NCBI GenBank assembly: GCA_000342265.1
Contig: CP004348.1
Location: 992,001-1,056,000 of the forward strand
Source of the DNA: a beta proteobacterium CB
GTDB lineage: Bacteria > Pseudomonadota > Gammaproteobacteria > Burkholderiales > Burkholderiaceae
DNA: 64,000 bases
Direction: 5' to 3'
In this document: one piece after another, positions 47,565 through 56,843 of the stretch
Numbering within the stretch: position 1 is the first letter of the stretch
How the letters are laid out: each line of letters starts with the position of its first letter
Position numbers and translations under genes: made by a program
Notes under the pieces: model-generated
Database searches by the model: none
Told to the model about the DNA's origin: nothing
The model's input: the letters and a program-made list of their open reading frames with translations, nothing else

Positions 47565-50500
47565 TTAACGCAAGCTGGCCAGAATCTTTTCTAAGCGCTT
47601 CAAGGACATTGGTGTTGGGGTCTTTAATTCTTGGGCATATAAGGCAACCCTCAACTCCTCCAGCTGCCAGCGGAAATCGGTCAAAGCCTGATCTTCCGCC
47701 ATGGCATAGTTGGCAGATCCACGACTGCCTTGAACCAGCTTTTGCCATGGTCTGGCAACAGACTCCCAATCTTTTTGACACTGCGCATCACGACTAGGAT
47801 TGGCGCGTAATTTATCAATGCGCATCGCAATCGCCTTGAGGTAGCGAGGGAAATGCACTAGCTGACCATAAGGGGTATCTGATACGAATTTAGGGAAGAT
47901 TAATCCCTGCGCTTGTGTCTGAATGTCTGTGTAAGCGGAAGCCGAGGCGGCCTTAGCTTGAGCCAACTTCTTTTGGAGGTCGGCGTGAGCTTGTAGAGCT
48001 GCTAAGGCATGCTTTGAAATCTCTTGCGCAATCAGAGCTAAGCGTGGCTTGCCTGCTTGAAGGCGCTCGGCAAATTGCTCGGCGCTCACTGGTAGCGGAT
48101 CATTCATAAACGCCCGCTCTACAGCAAGATTCAGAATTTGCTCAATCAAACCATCCACAGAGCCCACATTAATAAAGAGTAGACCAAGCTCCCGAATTCC
48201 AGGGAGTTGTTTCTGTAGCGCTTTGAGCGTGTCTTTGTTCGACAAAGAAAATAGTCTTCGAAGACCTAGCCAATGATGTTTCCTAGCTTCTAGCAAATCA
48301 TCAAACACCTCAAGATCGCATGACTCCGTCCGATCCACTAAAGCCGGATAGCCAAATAAAGTGCGATTGCCTTTTTGGATCTCCAGCGTTTCAGGTAGTT
48401 CACCAAAGTCCCAAGTGCGATAACCGCCCTGCTCTACATTTTTTATTGCGGAGGCATTGACAGCCTGGTTTGTTTTGGCGCCAGTATTTTGGGCGCTTAC
48501 TACGACTTCAGCGCCAAGCTCTTCTTGAACTGCTTGCTGGGCAATCGCCTGGAATGCAGTTCGAGCTGTCTCACCATATTCAGCGCGTAATCGAGATAAA
48601 TTGCGTTCTAATTCCAGCTGTCGCCCGTGCTCGTCGACGAGACGGAAATTCATTGAAGAATGTAGGGGCAAGGATTCTGGTCTGAAATCGCTACGCTTGA
48701 TTTCTAAACCACGTTCTTTACGAATATCGGTAATCAAGCCATCTAAAAAGTCGCCTACTCCAAACTGTTTTTCTGCAAGCATGCGCTCTAAAAACGATTT
48801 TGCATACTCTGGTAGCGGAACGCAGTGACGACGTAGTTTCTGAGGAAGTGATTTAAGCAGTAGATGAATTTTTTCCTCGCACATCCCTGGCACCAGCCAT
48901 TCACAGCGCCGACCATCCACCTGATTTAGCAGCGTCAGGGGAACAACCAGAGTAACTCCATCTTTAGGGCTGCCTGGTTCAAAGTGATAAGTCAAACTCA
49001 ACTCGGTGCCACCAACGATCATCTTTTTGGGATAGCGATCTACCGTAATGCCAGCAGCTTCATGGCGCATTAAATCTGCTTTGGCTAAACGTAAGAGAGC
49101 ATCAGGCGCCTCCTGATTAGCTCCCTCGCCTCTAGATGCTTTCTTCAGCCAAGCATTCATACCCTCTCTACTGACGACATCTTTAGGAATGCGTGAATCG
49201 TAGAAAGCAAATAAGAGATCGTCATCTACTAGGACATCAGGACGTCTGGAGCGATGTTCTAGCGCTTCGATTTCTTTGATCAATCTGCGGTTGTGCCAAA
49301 AGAATTCAAAACTTCCGGGATATTTCTTTCTAGCATCAGCCTCGGTCTCTCGCATCAACGCTGGAGTATCCATACGCCCAAACATCTCCTCTTGGACTAA
49401 GGCCTGTGTAATAAATATTGAACGCGCATCTTCAGGGTTGTGCGGCTCATAGCGAACTCGGCGCCCATGATAAATAGGTAAGCCATACAAAGTGCCACGC
49501 TCAAAGGCCATCACTTCACCTTGACGACTATCCCAAAATGGCTCACTCAAGGATTTAATGAGGCGGTGAGCAGCAACCTTCTCCACCCAACTAGGCTCAA
49601 TTTTGGCAATCGTGCGGGCATACATGCGATTAGTTTCTTGAAGCTCACCAGCCAAAATCCAAGCTCCCGCTTTTTTGCCAATAGTGGAGCCTGGCCAAAT
49701 AAAGGGTCGAATGCCACGCGCACCGATATAGCCACCGATCTTGCTACCACGTTCTTGAGATTTTTCATCCTCTTCCTTTTTTGCCACATAACCAAGAAGG
49801 CCTGTTAATAGGGATAGATGGACTTGCTCATAAGTAGCTGCTGACGGATTTTCTTTCCAACCCTTTTCACCCAACATCGTATGGAGCTGACCATGAACAT
49901 CGCGCCATTCACGCAAACGTCTTGGAGATAAAAATTTACTACGGCATAAGTTCTCTAGCTGGCGATTGCTATGTTTATGTTTCAGCGCATCCTGATACCA
50001 ATCCCAAAGCTTCACAAAGCTCAAAAACTCAGAACGTTCATCCGCAAACTGTAAATGTGCTTGATCAGCAGCGGCGGCTTGATCCATCGGCCGATCGCGG
50101 GGGTCTTGCGTAGCTAAGGCTGAAGCGATGATGGTGACTTCACGCAATGCATTTTGCTCTTTGGCTGCCAAGAGCATGCGGCCAATTCGGGGGTCGAGGG
50201 GTAGATCTGCTAATTGCTTACCGGTAGGAGTTAACTTGAAGCTATTGTTAATGTCCTTGTCGCCATCATTAGAGCTATCGTCATAGACGATGGCACCCAG
50301 CTCATCTAACAGCTGCACACCATCAGCAATCGCGCGGCCCAGGGGCTTATCAATAAATGGGAATTCCTGAATGCGAGGTAAGCGCAAGGAACTCATGCGC
50401 AGCAATACCGCCGCTAGCGAGCTACGCAGAATTTCTGGATCGGTAAATTTGGTGCGATTTAAATAGTCTTGTTCGCTATATAGACGAATACAAATACCAT

Positions 50501-51647
50501 CTGATACACGACCACAACGGCCTGCCCTTTGATTGGCGGCTGCTTGAGATATTGGCTCAATTTGCAGTTGCTCTACTTTATTGCGATAGGAATAGCGCTT
50601 CACGCGTGCCAGCCCACTGTCAACTACATAGCGGATATTGGGCACCGTTAGCGAAGTCTCTGCAACGTTGGTCGTCAAGATGATGCGTCGACCATTGCCA
50701 GAATTGAATACGCGCTCTTGCTCTGCAACCGATTGTCGAGCAAAGAGACTTAATATCTCCGGATGAAAGCGTTGCTGTAGAACGTGGTCTTTTCTGAGAA
50801 CTTCGGCACAATCCCGAATCTCTCGCTCTCCAGGCAAAAAGACTAAGACATCACCAGCGCCTGAAGCACCATCTCGCCACACTTTAGAAATTGCATCTGC
50901 TACTGCATCTGGAATCTCTTTAGCTTCTTTAGACTCTTTTTTTCCATCTTGCTTAGTGTCTGGCTCCAAGGGTTCATAACGCTGCTCGACAGGGAAGAGT
51001 CGTCCGCTGACCTCAATGACCGGCGCAGACTTGCCATTCAATGAAAAATGGTCCGAGAAACGCTTGGCGTCGATCGTGGCTGATGTGATGATCAGTTTGA
51101 GATCTGGGCGCTTAGGGAGTAACTGGCGAAGATAGCCCAGTAGAAAATCAATATTGAGGCTACGTTCATGGGCCTCATCGATGATGAGGGTGTCATAGGC
51201 ACGCAGCTGGGGATCCCTCTGAGTCTCGGCCAACAGGATGCCATCAGTCATTAACTTGATAGAGGCGCCCTGACTGGTCTTGTCGGCAAAGCGCACTTGG
51301 TAACCCACGTCCTGGCCAATTGGAGTACCCAGCTCCTGGGCTATGCGCTTCGCTGTGGCAGTTGCAGCAATACGGCGAGGTTGAGTATGCCCAATGAGGC
51401 GGCCACCGTTGATGGTGCCCCTACCGAGATCTAGACAGATTTTGGGTAATTGGGTTGTTTTGCCAGAACCGGTCTCACCACAGACGATCACGACTTGATG
51501 AGAGCTCAAGGCATCCTTGATGATTTGGCGCTGGCCTGATACTGGCAACTCCTCCGGAAAGCGAATTTCTAGCCGGCGTGAGGTGTTGGAAGCAGGCACA
51601 GTCGCAGGGCTTGCTTTGGGTTTTTGTTGGTTTATGGGCTCTTGCAC
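47565..51647 (-). CDS. hrpA: ATP-dependent RNA helicase HrpA
   Basis: A 1360-aa DEAH-box helicase. Domains: RecA-like helicase core with Walker A GETGSGKTTQLPK (about 56-68), DEAH box in IIDEAHERSLN, SATIDAKRF motif III, QRAGRCGRVSDG motif VI; then the helicase-associated and OB-fold region, and the long C-terminal DUF3418 region characteristic of bacterial HrpA. HrpA rescues stalled ribosomes in E. coli. It starts with GTG at 51647, only 17 bases from the divergent argA start, so its promoter must lie within argA. Confidence 0.95.
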   Translation of the reverse strand: MQEPINQQKPKASPATVPASNTSRRLEIRFPEELPVSGQRQIIKDALSSHQVVIVCGETGSGKTTQLPKICLDLGRGTINGGRLIGHTQPRRIAATATAKRIAQELGTPIGQDVGYQVRFADKTSQGASIKLMTDGILLAETQRDPQLRAYDTLIIDEAHERSLNIDFLLGYLRQLLPKRPDLKLIITSATIDAKRFSDHFSLNGKSAPVIEVSGRLFPVEQRYEPLEPDTKQDGKKESKEAKEIPDAVADAISKVWRDGASGAGDVLVFLPGEREIRDCAEVLRKDHVLQQRFHPEILSLFARQSVAEQERVFNSGNGRRIILTTNVAETSLTVPNIRYVVDSGLARVKRYSYRNKVEQLQIEPISQAAANQRAGRCGRVSDGICIRLYSEQDYLNRTKFTDPEILRSSLAAVLLRMSSLRLPRIQEFPFIDKPLGRAIADGVQLLDELGAIVYDDSSNDGDKDINNSFKLTPTGKQLADLPLDPRIGRMLLAAKEQNALREVTIIASALATQDPRDRPMDQAAAADQAHLQFADERSEFLSFVKLWDWYQDALKHKHSNRQLENLCRSKFLSPRRLREWRDVHGQLHTMLGEKGWKENPSAATYEQVHLSLLTGLLGYVAKKEEDEKSQERGSKIGGYIGARGIRPFIWPGSTIGKKAGAWILAGELQETNRMYARTIAKIEPSWVEKVAAHRLIKSLSEPFWDSRQGEVMAFERGTLYGLPIYHGRRVRYEPHNPEDARSIFITQALVQEEMFGRMDTPALMRETEADARKKYPGSFEFFWHNRRLIKEIEALEHRSRRPDVLVDDDLLFAFYDSRIPKDVVSREGMNAWLKKASRGEGANQEAPDALLRLAKADLMRHEAAGITVDRYPKKMIVGGTELSLTYHFEPGSPKDGVTLVVPLTLLNQVDGRRCEWLVPGMCEEKIHLLLKSLPQKLRRHCVPLPEYAKSFLERMLAEKQFGVGDFLDGLITDIRKERGLEIKRSDFRPESLPLHSSMNFRLVDEHGRQLELERNLSRLRAEYGETARTAFQAIAQQAVQEELGAEVVVSAQNTGAKTNQAVNASAIKNVEQGGYRTWDFGELPETLEIQKGNRTLFGYPALVDRTESCDLEVFDDLLEARKHHWLGLRRLFSLSNKDTLKALQKQLPGIRELGLLFINVGSVDGLIEQILNLAVERAFMNDPLPVSAEQFAERLQAGKPRLALIAQEISKHALAALQAHADLQKKLAQAKAASASAYTDIQTQAQGLIFPKFVSDTPYGQLVHFPRYLKAIAMRIDKLRANPSRDAQCQKDWESVARPWQKLVQGSRGSANYAMAEDQALTDFRWQLEELRVALYAQELKTPTPMSLKRLEKILASLR

Positions 51648-51655
51648 CCTATAAT
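51627..51655 (+). promoter_or_regulatory. putative argA promoter predicted to give a leaderless transcript
   Basis: A perfect -10 box TATAAT (51650-51655) lies 9 bases before the argA ATG at 51665, with a weak -35 (TTGGTT, 51627-51632) at 17 bases. Transcription from this box would begin at about 51662-51665, leaving no room for a Shine-Dalgarno site. Confidence 0.45.
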
Positions 51656-51664
51656 TTTCTCACT

Positions 51665-53029
51665 ATGCCAACAAATGCACCAAACCCCGGCTCAAACGCC
51701 GAAGAATCAAGCTCCAACTTTCCTTTTGTGGGGTGGCTGCGTGATGTTGCGCCCTATATCCATAGCTTTCGCGAGAAGACCTTTGTTATCGCCTTTGCTG
51801 GTGAGCTTGCCCAAGAAATCGGCCTTGAGAATCTGATTGAAGATATCGCCATGTTGCATGCCATGGGTATGCGCATTGTTTTAGTTCACGGCATCCGCCC
51901 TCAAATTGAAGAGCAGCTCACGCTCCGCAATATCAAAAGTCAGTTTGGCACTAGCGCCATGCATAGTCATCGGATTACGGATGCAGCAGCTTTAGAGTGC
52001 GTCAAAGAGGCTGCCGGTGAATTGCGCTTAGATATTGAAGCGGCATTTAGTCGTGGATTGCCCAATACACCGATGGCAGGCTCACGCATTTCAGTAATCT
52101 CAGGTAACTTCATTACAGCAATGCCTGTAGGCGTAGTTGAGGGCATTGATTACATTCATACTGGCTTGGTGCGCAAGGTGGACTCCACCTCCATCAAACT
52201 TTCGCTCGACAGCAACAAGATTGTGCTGCTCTCACCCTTAGGCTTCTCGCCTACAGGTCAAGCATTCAATCTTGCTTTTGAAGATGTTGCCGCGTCTACT
52301 GCTGCAGCACTGAAAGCAGATAAGCTCATTTTCTTAAGCCCCTATGCTGGCCTGAAAGATGAAGAAGGTGATTACATTACCGAACTCTCTATGCCACAGC
52401 TACAAGAATACGTCGCGCAACATGCAGAGCTCGATCTTGGGATGAAGAGTTTGCTGAATATTTCTGGTAGAGCGATCCGCGCTGGCGTAAGCCGCGTTCA
52501 CTTCTTACCTTGCAATCAGGATGGCGCTCTTTTAGAGGAGCTCTTTACCCACGATGGTATTGGCATGATGTTGGCCTCCTCCGATATTGAGAATTTACGT
52601 GAAGCGAATCAAGATGACGTTGGCGGCATCTTGCAGCTTACGAGCCCACTTGAAGAAGAGGGTATTTTGGCTGCTCGCGGTCAAGATGTGATTGAGCGTG
52701 ACATTCAGCGTTTCTCTGTGATTGAGCATGACCGCGTTCTCTTCGGTTGCGCCGCCCTCTTCCCCTTCCCCAATGGTGTTGGTGAGCTTGCTTGCCTCGC
52801 AGTAGACCCCGATGTTCAAGGCTCTGGCGATGGAGAGCGTTTACTGAAGCGTGTTGAGATGCGGGCAAAACGGGAAGGCATTAAAAAACTTTTTGTTTTG
52901 ACTACTAGAACAGAGCATTGGTTTTTAAAGCGTGGCTTTAAGCGCGCCTCTGTTGACGATCTTCCTGAAGAAAGAAAGCAGATCTATAACTGGGATCGTA
53001 AATCCATGGTCCTTACCAAAGATTTATAA
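51665..53029 (+). CDS. argA: N-acetylglutamate synthase (kinase-like domain + GNAT)
   Basis: First step of arginine synthesis: acetylates glutamate with acetyl-CoA. The start at 51665 gives 454 aa (MPTNAPNPGSNAEESSSNFP); the frame back to 51578 lies inside hrpA on the other strand. Domain 1 (about 25-285) is the amino-acid-kinase fold with ALLVHGIRPQIEEQL-like VLVHGIRPQIEEQL and the feedback arginine site; domain 2 (about 310-450) is a GNAT with CLAVDPDVQGSGDGERLLKR, the acetyl-CoA-binding loop, and LTTRTEHWFLKRGFKRASVD. The two-domain length is that of classical ArgA. Confidence 0.95.
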   Translation: MPTNAPNPGSNAEESSSNFPFVGWLRDVAPYIHSFREKTFVIAFAGELAQEIGLENLIEDIAMLHAMGMRIVLVHGIRPQIEEQLTLRNIKSQFGTSAMHSHRITDAAALECVKEAAGELRLDIEAAFSRGLPNTPMAGSRISVISGNFITAMPVGVVEGIDYIHTGLVRKVDSTSIKLSLDSNKIVLLSPLGFSPTGQAFNLAFEDVAASTAAALKADKLIFLSPYAGLKDEEGDYITELSMPQLQEYVAQHAELDLGMKSLLNISGRAIRAGVSRVHFLPCNQDGALLEELFTHDGIGMMLASSDIENLREANQDDVGGILQLTSPLEEEGILAARGQDVIERDIQRFSVIEHDRVLFGCAALFPFPNGVGELACLAVDPDVQGSGDGERLLKRVEMRAKREGIKKLFVLTTRTEHWFLKRGFKRASVDDLPEERKQIYNWDRKSMVLTKDL

Positions 53030-53091
53030 GCTTTTATAGTTACTTTTTTCATTATTTATATTTAGCACACCGTATTTGAAAGGCATTACAA

Positions 53092-53364
53092 ATGGCACGC
53101 ATGGTTCAATGCATCAAACTGAATAAAGAAGCTGAAGGTATGGACTTTGCTCCACTGCCAGGCGATCTAGGCAAGAAGATTTGGAATCAAGTCTCCAAAG
53201 AGGCTTGGGCAGCCTGGTTGAAACAACAAACCATGTTGATTAATGAAAATCGCCTGAATATGGCCGATCCACGCGCTCGCCAATACCTACTCAAACAAGT
53301 TGAAAAGTACTTCTTTGAAGGTGGTGCAGACATGGCTCAGGGCTACGTACCGCCAGCTGAATAA
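53092..53364 (+). CDS. yggX: Fe(2+)-trafficking / oxidative damage protection protein YggX
   Basis: A 90-aa cytoplasmic protein that protects Fe-S clusters from oxidation. The opening [20 protein letters not shown] holds the conserved cysteine of the family, followed by [19 protein letters not shown], the [16 protein letters not shown] helix and a C-terminal [17 protein letters not shown]. Length is standard. Its stop lies 17 bases before the promoter of the candidate RNA gene. Confidence 0.96.
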   Translation: MARMVQCIKLNKEAEGMDFAPLPGDLGKKIWNQVSKEAWAAWLKQQTMLINENRLNMADPRARQYLLKQVEKYFFEGGADMAQGYVPPAE

Positions 53365-53381
53365 TAATTTTCGAATATCGC

Positions 53382-53410
53382 TTGACGAGTTAAATACAGA
53401 GGCATAGGAT
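53382..53410 (+). promoter_or_regulatory. sigma-70 promoter of the candidate ncRNA
   Basis: TTGACG (53382-53387), a 17-base spacer and TAGGAT (53405-53410): five and four of six matches to consensus with ideal spacing. Predicted start is about 53417. It lies wholly in the intergenic gap after yggX and does not point into any CDS. Confidence 0.65.
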
Positions 53411-53416
53411 AAAGCT

Positions 53417-53583
53417 GTAGTCAGTCAGAACTCGTGATCGGCTACATTGGCGAAAGCCACTACTCGTAAGCATATCTATGTGCTTATGGGCACTGGGAAC
53501 CAAAACCCTTCCCTTTGCCTGCGCCATGAAGAATCATGGCAAACAAACCCGATGGATCAGCTTGCTGCCCCGTCGGGTTTTTT
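53417..53583 (+). ncRNA. candidate structured small RNA with four hairpins and terminator
   Basis: A stretch of about 167 bases runs from a promoter to an intrinsic terminator and has no convincing reading frame. Four consecutive local hairpins can be drawn by eye: TGGC-GAAA-GCCA (53448-53459, GNRA tetraloop); AAGCATA-TCTA-TGTGCTT (53468-53485); GGCA-ct-GGGAA paired with TTCCC-tt-TGCC (53489-53519); and GCCATGA-AGAA-TCATGGC (53523-53540). The terminator hairpin follows. An outer pairing AAGCTG (53412-53417) with CAGCTT is also possible but conflicts with the terminator. I do not recognise the family. 6S RNA was considered because of short similarities but the terminal hairpin does not fit. 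Confidence 0.6.
53546..53583 (+). terminator. intrinsic terminator of the candidate ncRNA
   Basis: AACCCGA (53546-53552) pairs with TCGGGTT (53573-53579); six T follow (53578-53583). It also marks the boundary with the convergent rpiA gene. Confidence 0.8.
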
Positions 53584-53585
53584 AT

Positions 53586-54296
53586 TTAGAAAGTAATTCT
53601 ACTTACACCGGATACATTGCTCACCAGCAAAAGATCAGCTTTCTCTTTTGCAAAAAGACCGACAGTGATGACGCCAGCAATTTGATTGATTTGAACTTCA
53701 AGTGCGAGTGGATTGGAGATTTTCAAGCCAGCTACATCTAAAATCCAGCCCCCGTTATCCGTGACAAAAGGCTGACTTGGTATCTGCCCTAAATCAGTCC
53801 GAGTCTCTTTTGCCATTCTAAGGGTTACTGTTCCACCCAACTTGGCCAACTCTTGAGAAACAATTCCTTTGGACAATGGGATGATCTCCACTGGCAATGC
53901 AAAGTTACCCAACACTGGAACCTGCTTAGATGAGTCGCAAATACAGATAAATTGCTTTGCCATTGAGGCAATAATCTTTTCGCGGGTCAAGGCACCACCA
54001 CCACCTTTAATCATATGTCCTGCAGGATCAATTTCATCAGCACCATCCACATAGGCGGGCAACTGATCTACCTGATTAGGATCCAAGACCTTAAAACCAT
54101 GCTTTAAGAGGCGCTCAGTAGTGGCATTAGAACTCGATACAGCCCCCAAAAAATGGTCCTTATGGGTTGCTAAAGCATCAATAAAGCAGTTAGCAGTTGA
54201 ACCAGTTCCAATACCCAAGATCTGTCCAGCAGGCAGCTTTAACACCTCATCCCGCGCCGCTTCACCTACCAATTGCTTTAGTTGATCTTGATTCAT
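53586..54296 (-). CDS. rpiA: ribose-5-phosphate isomerase A
   Basis: Interconverts ribose-5-phosphate and ribulose-5-phosphate in the non-oxidative pentose phosphate pathway. ATG at 54296 (236 aa, MNQDQLKQLVGEAARDEV) is preferred to the TTG four codons upstream. Seen: GIGTGSTANCFIDAL, the AVSSSNATTERL block, YVDGADEIDPAGHMIKGGGG with the catalytic acidic residues, and LTREKIIASMAKQFI. It is divergent from tal, another pentose phosphate enzyme, across 109 bases. Confidence 0.96.
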   Translation of the reverse strand: MNQDQLKQLVGEAARDEVLKLPAGQILGIGTGSTANCFIDALATHKDHFLGAVSSSNATTERLLKHGFKVLDPNQVDQLPAYVDGADEIDPAGHMIKGGGGALTREKIIASMAKQFICICDSSKQVPVLGNFALPVEIIPLSKGIVSQELAKLGGTVTLRMAKETRTDLGQIPSQPFVTDNGGWILDVAGLKISNPLALEVQINQIAGVITVGLFAKEKADLLLVSNVSGVSRITF

Positions 54297-54405
54297 GATC
54301 TTGCCCAATATCCTTATCTAAACTGGAACAGCCTTATTTATGCATCTATCATATGATATTCACCTATCTTCCCTGATTCATTAATTGAGAGCATTGCACA
54401 TACCG

Positions 54406-55374
54406 ATGACATCAAGCGCTACCGCACTGAGCCAACTCAAACAACTCACTACCGTCGTGGCCGATACCGGCGACTTTGAGCGTATGCAGGAATACCAGCC
54501 CCAAGATGCGACTACCAACCCCTCACTCATCCTGAAGGCTGCGCAGCAAGCTAACTATCAGGCGCTGGTTAACCAGGTTAAATCAGCCCACCCCAGCATG
54601 AAACCAGCCGACTTGGTTGACCACATCTTGGTAGCCTTTGGTCTTGAGATTTTGAAAATCGTTCCAGGAAGGGTTTCGACTGAAGTAGATGCCCGCCTCT
54701 CTTTTGATACTCAGGCAACCATTAGTAAAGCAAGACATCTCATCGCACTTTATGAGTCTCACGGCATTGATCGAAAACGCGTCTTAATTAAGCTGGCTGG
54801 GACATGGGAAGGTATTCAGGCAGCCAAGGCTTTAGAGGCCGACGGCATTCATTGCAATATGACACTGCTTTTCTCTTTGGTACAAGCTGCAGCCTGTGGT
54901 GCAGTCAATGCGAAATTGATTTCACCATTTGTAGGACGCATTACCGATTGGCACAAAGCCAAACTCGGTAGCAATTGGAGTGATGTCAATAATGGCGGTG
55001 CAAATGATCCGGGTGTCACATCCGTCAAACGCATCTTTCATTACTACAAGCATTTTGGTATCGCTACTGAAATCATGGGCGCCAGCTTTCGCAACACCAG
55101 TCAAATCCTAGAGCTAGCTGGATGTGACTTACTAACCATCAGCCCAGAGCTTTTGGGCGATCTTCAAAAAAGCGTGGTGGTAGTTGAGAAAAAACTCAAT
55201 GCTAGCAATGCGGCGAGCGCACTGGCTGACGAAAATATCTCAGCCCTTAAGTTGGATGAATCTAGCTTTAGATTGCAATTGAATAATGATGCGATGGCTA
55301 CTGAAAAGTTAGCCGAAGGAATACGCAATTTCTGCATCGATACTGAAAAGCTAGAAACGCTTTTAAGTAAGTAA
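54406..55374 (+). CDS. tal: transaldolase (TalB type)
   Basis: Transfers a dihydroxyacetone unit between sugar phosphates in the pentose phosphate pathway. ATG at 54406 gives 322 aa ([20 protein letters not shown]); a TTG at 54385 would add seven residues. The Schiff-base lysine lies in [16 protein letters not shown], preceded by [14 protein letters not shown] and followed by [12 protein letters not shown] and [10 protein letters not shown]. Length is that of the TalA/TalB group. Paired divergently with rpiA. Confidence 0.96.
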   Translation: MTSSATALSQLKQLTTVVADTGDFERMQEYQPQDATTNPSLILKAAQQANYQALVNQVKSAHPSMKPADLVDHILVAFGLEILKIVPGRVSTEVDARLSFDTQATISKARHLIALYESHGIDRKRVLIKLAGTWEGIQAAKALEADGIHCNMTLLFSLVQAAACGAVNAKLISPFVGRITDWHKAKLGSNWSDVNNGGANDPGVTSVKRIFHYYKHFGIATEIMGASFRNTSQILELAGCDLLTISPELLGDLQKSVVVVEKKLNASNAASALADENISALKLDESSFRLQLNNDAMATEKLAEGIRNFCIDTEKLETLLSK

Positions 55375-55404
55375 TTTTTTAGATCGGCCTATTGAGGAGT
55401 CAAC

Positions 55405-55827
55405 ATGATTATTCATTGCCCGCATTGCAATAAAGGAAATCGCGTTCCCGCTGAAAAACTCAATCAGACACCAGTTTGTGGCGCCTGCAAACAGGAACTT
55501 CTTTCTCTACCGATCAATGCTACTGCCGCAAACTTTAGCGAGCTGGTGACTCAGTCAACGATGCCGGTCATAGTGGATTTCTGGGCGCCATGGTGTGGAC
55601 CATGCAAGATGTTTGGTCCGACCTTTCAGTCCAGCGCCGTTAGTCATGCAAATCAAGTCTTGTTTGTGAAAGTGAATACTGAAGCAGAACAACTGCTAGG
55701 GTCACAGTGGAATATCCGCTCCATACCAACGCTTGCAGGATTTAAAAAAGGCAAAGAAGTACATCGCGTTAGTGGCGCACTACCTCCAGCCCAGCTTGAG
55801 CAATTTGTACAGCAATTACTTGCTTAA
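55405..55827 (+). CDS. trxC: thioredoxin 2 with N-terminal zinc finger
   Basis: A 140-aa disulfide reductase. The N-terminal Cys4 zinc motif (C5, C8, C25, C28 in CPHCNKGNRVP and CGACKQ) is the mark of TrxC, whose synthesis and redox state respond to oxidative stress in E. coli. The thioredoxin active site WCGPCK has C64 and C67, and the cis-proline loop reads RSIPTLAGFKKGKEV. It lies 30 bases after tal. Confidence 0.96.
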   Translation: MIIHCPHCNKGNRVPAEKLNQTPVCGACKQELLSLPINATAANFSELVTQSTMPVIVDFWAPWCGPCKMFGPTFQSSAVSHANQVLFVKVNTEAEQLLGSQWNIRSIPTLAGFKKGKEVHRVSGALPPAQLEQFVQQLLA

Positions 55828-55838
55828 TCAACGCCAGA

Positions 55839-56024
55839 TTACTTCTTTGCGGTACTGATACCTAAGACGCTGTAAGCCGGACAATTTCCTATCATCCCCG
55901 TAAGCAAGGGGATGATGCCAATCCAAGCCCATGGGCCAGTAATTGCAAAACCTGCGAGACCCATTAAGGTAACGCCTACAGTCATCCGCAGAACGCGGTC
56001 AGTGTGTCCGATATTGCATTTCAT
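55839..56024 (-). CDS. small DUF2892-type (YgaP C-terminal-like) membrane protein
   Basis: A 61-aa protein with two transmembrane segments (about 10-28 and 30-47). The pattern NIGHTDRVLRMTVGVTLMGL followed by IPLLTGMIGNCPAYSVLGI is the DUF2892 (YgaP-type transmembrane) signature, including the conserved GNCPAY. YgaP joins this domain to a rhodanese; here it stands alone. It ends 11 bases from the convergent trxC. Confidence 0.88.
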   Translation of the reverse strand: MKCNIGHTDRVLRMTVGVTLMGLAGFAITGPWAWIGIIPLLTGMIGNCPAYSVLGISTAKK

Positions 56025-56058
56025 GGAAACCTCCTGAGAAAACGGATAGATTGACTGA

Positions 56059-56814
56059 TTATTGAGACTCCTTAGCCAAACGCTGCCTTAGCGCCTCATA
56101 CAAGCATACGCCACTTGCTACAGAAACATTCAGGCTCTCAACAACACCCTTCATTGGGATACGAACCAATTCATCGCATGTCTCGCGCGTTAAACGGCGC
56201 ATACCCTCGCCCTCTGCACCCATGACTAGGCCAATTGGACCAGTGAGATCGAGATCATAAATAGATTTTTCGGCCTCATCGTCAGTGCCAATCAACCAAA
56301 CACCCGCTTCTTGCATTTCTTTCATGCTACGAACTAAATTGGTCACAGTAATAACCGGCATGACTTCAGAAGCACCGCTGGATACCTTGCTTACAGTTGC
56401 ATTGATCGATGCTGAACGATCTTTAGGGATAACTACCGCATCGACACCCGCACCATCAGCAACGCGCAAACATGCACCAAAGTTATGGGGGTCAGTAACA
56501 CCATCCAAGACCAAGAACATCACCTTGCTTTGATTGCTCTCCGCATCCTCAACTACCTCGGTAATAGTACGAGCAATCGTCATCTTCTCTGCTAGAGCAA
56601 CTACACCCTGATGACGATCATGGCCAGCGAGTTTATGAAGGCGCTCAGCATCAGCCGCATGTAGTCTTTCGCCCAATATCTCTTCGGCCTGCTTAAGAAA
56701 ATCACCCATGCGGCGATCACGACGACTAGGGTCAAAATATACTGACTTTAGACTTGCTGCATCTACCCGTAAGCGCGCTTGTACCGCATGAAAACCGACT
56801 AATATTTGCTTCAT
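56059..56814 (-). CDS. rlmB: 23S rRNA (guanosine-2251-2'-O)-methyltransferase
   Basis: SPOUT-class enzyme methylating G2251 of 23S rRNA. The 251-aa protein has the N-terminal substrate-binding domain (FHAVQARLRVDAASLKSVYF) and the knotted SAM-binding domain with LVLDGVTDPHNFGACLRVAD (motif 1), PIGLVMGAEGEGMRRL (motif 2) and PMKGVVESLNVSVASGVCLY (motif 3). It follows rnr by 29 bases; an rnr-rlmB pair is common in proteobacteria. Confidence 0.96.
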   Translation of the reverse strand: MKQILVGFHAVQARLRVDAASLKSVYFDPSRRDRRMGDFLKQAEEILGERLHAADAERLHKLAGHDRHQGVVALAEKMTIARTITEVVEDAESNQSKVMFLVLDGVTDPHNFGACLRVADGAGVDAVVIPKDRSASINATVSKVSSGASEVMPVITVTNLVRSMKEMQEAGVWLIGTDDEAEKSIYDLDLTGPIGLVMGAEGEGMRRLTRETCDELVRIPMKGVVESLNVSVASGVCLYEALRQRLAKESQ

Positions 56815-56843
56815 CTTTGCTGATCTCTATCCTTTATTACTGC

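Noticed and set aside
53417..53583. 6S RNA identity for the candidate ncRNA
   Set aside because: Short similarities (GAACCAA and CCTGCG) recall the 3' arm of E. coli 6S RNA, but the last 7-bp hairpin (GCCATGA/TCATGGC) is local and no long closing stem pairs the ends. Identity could not be supported.
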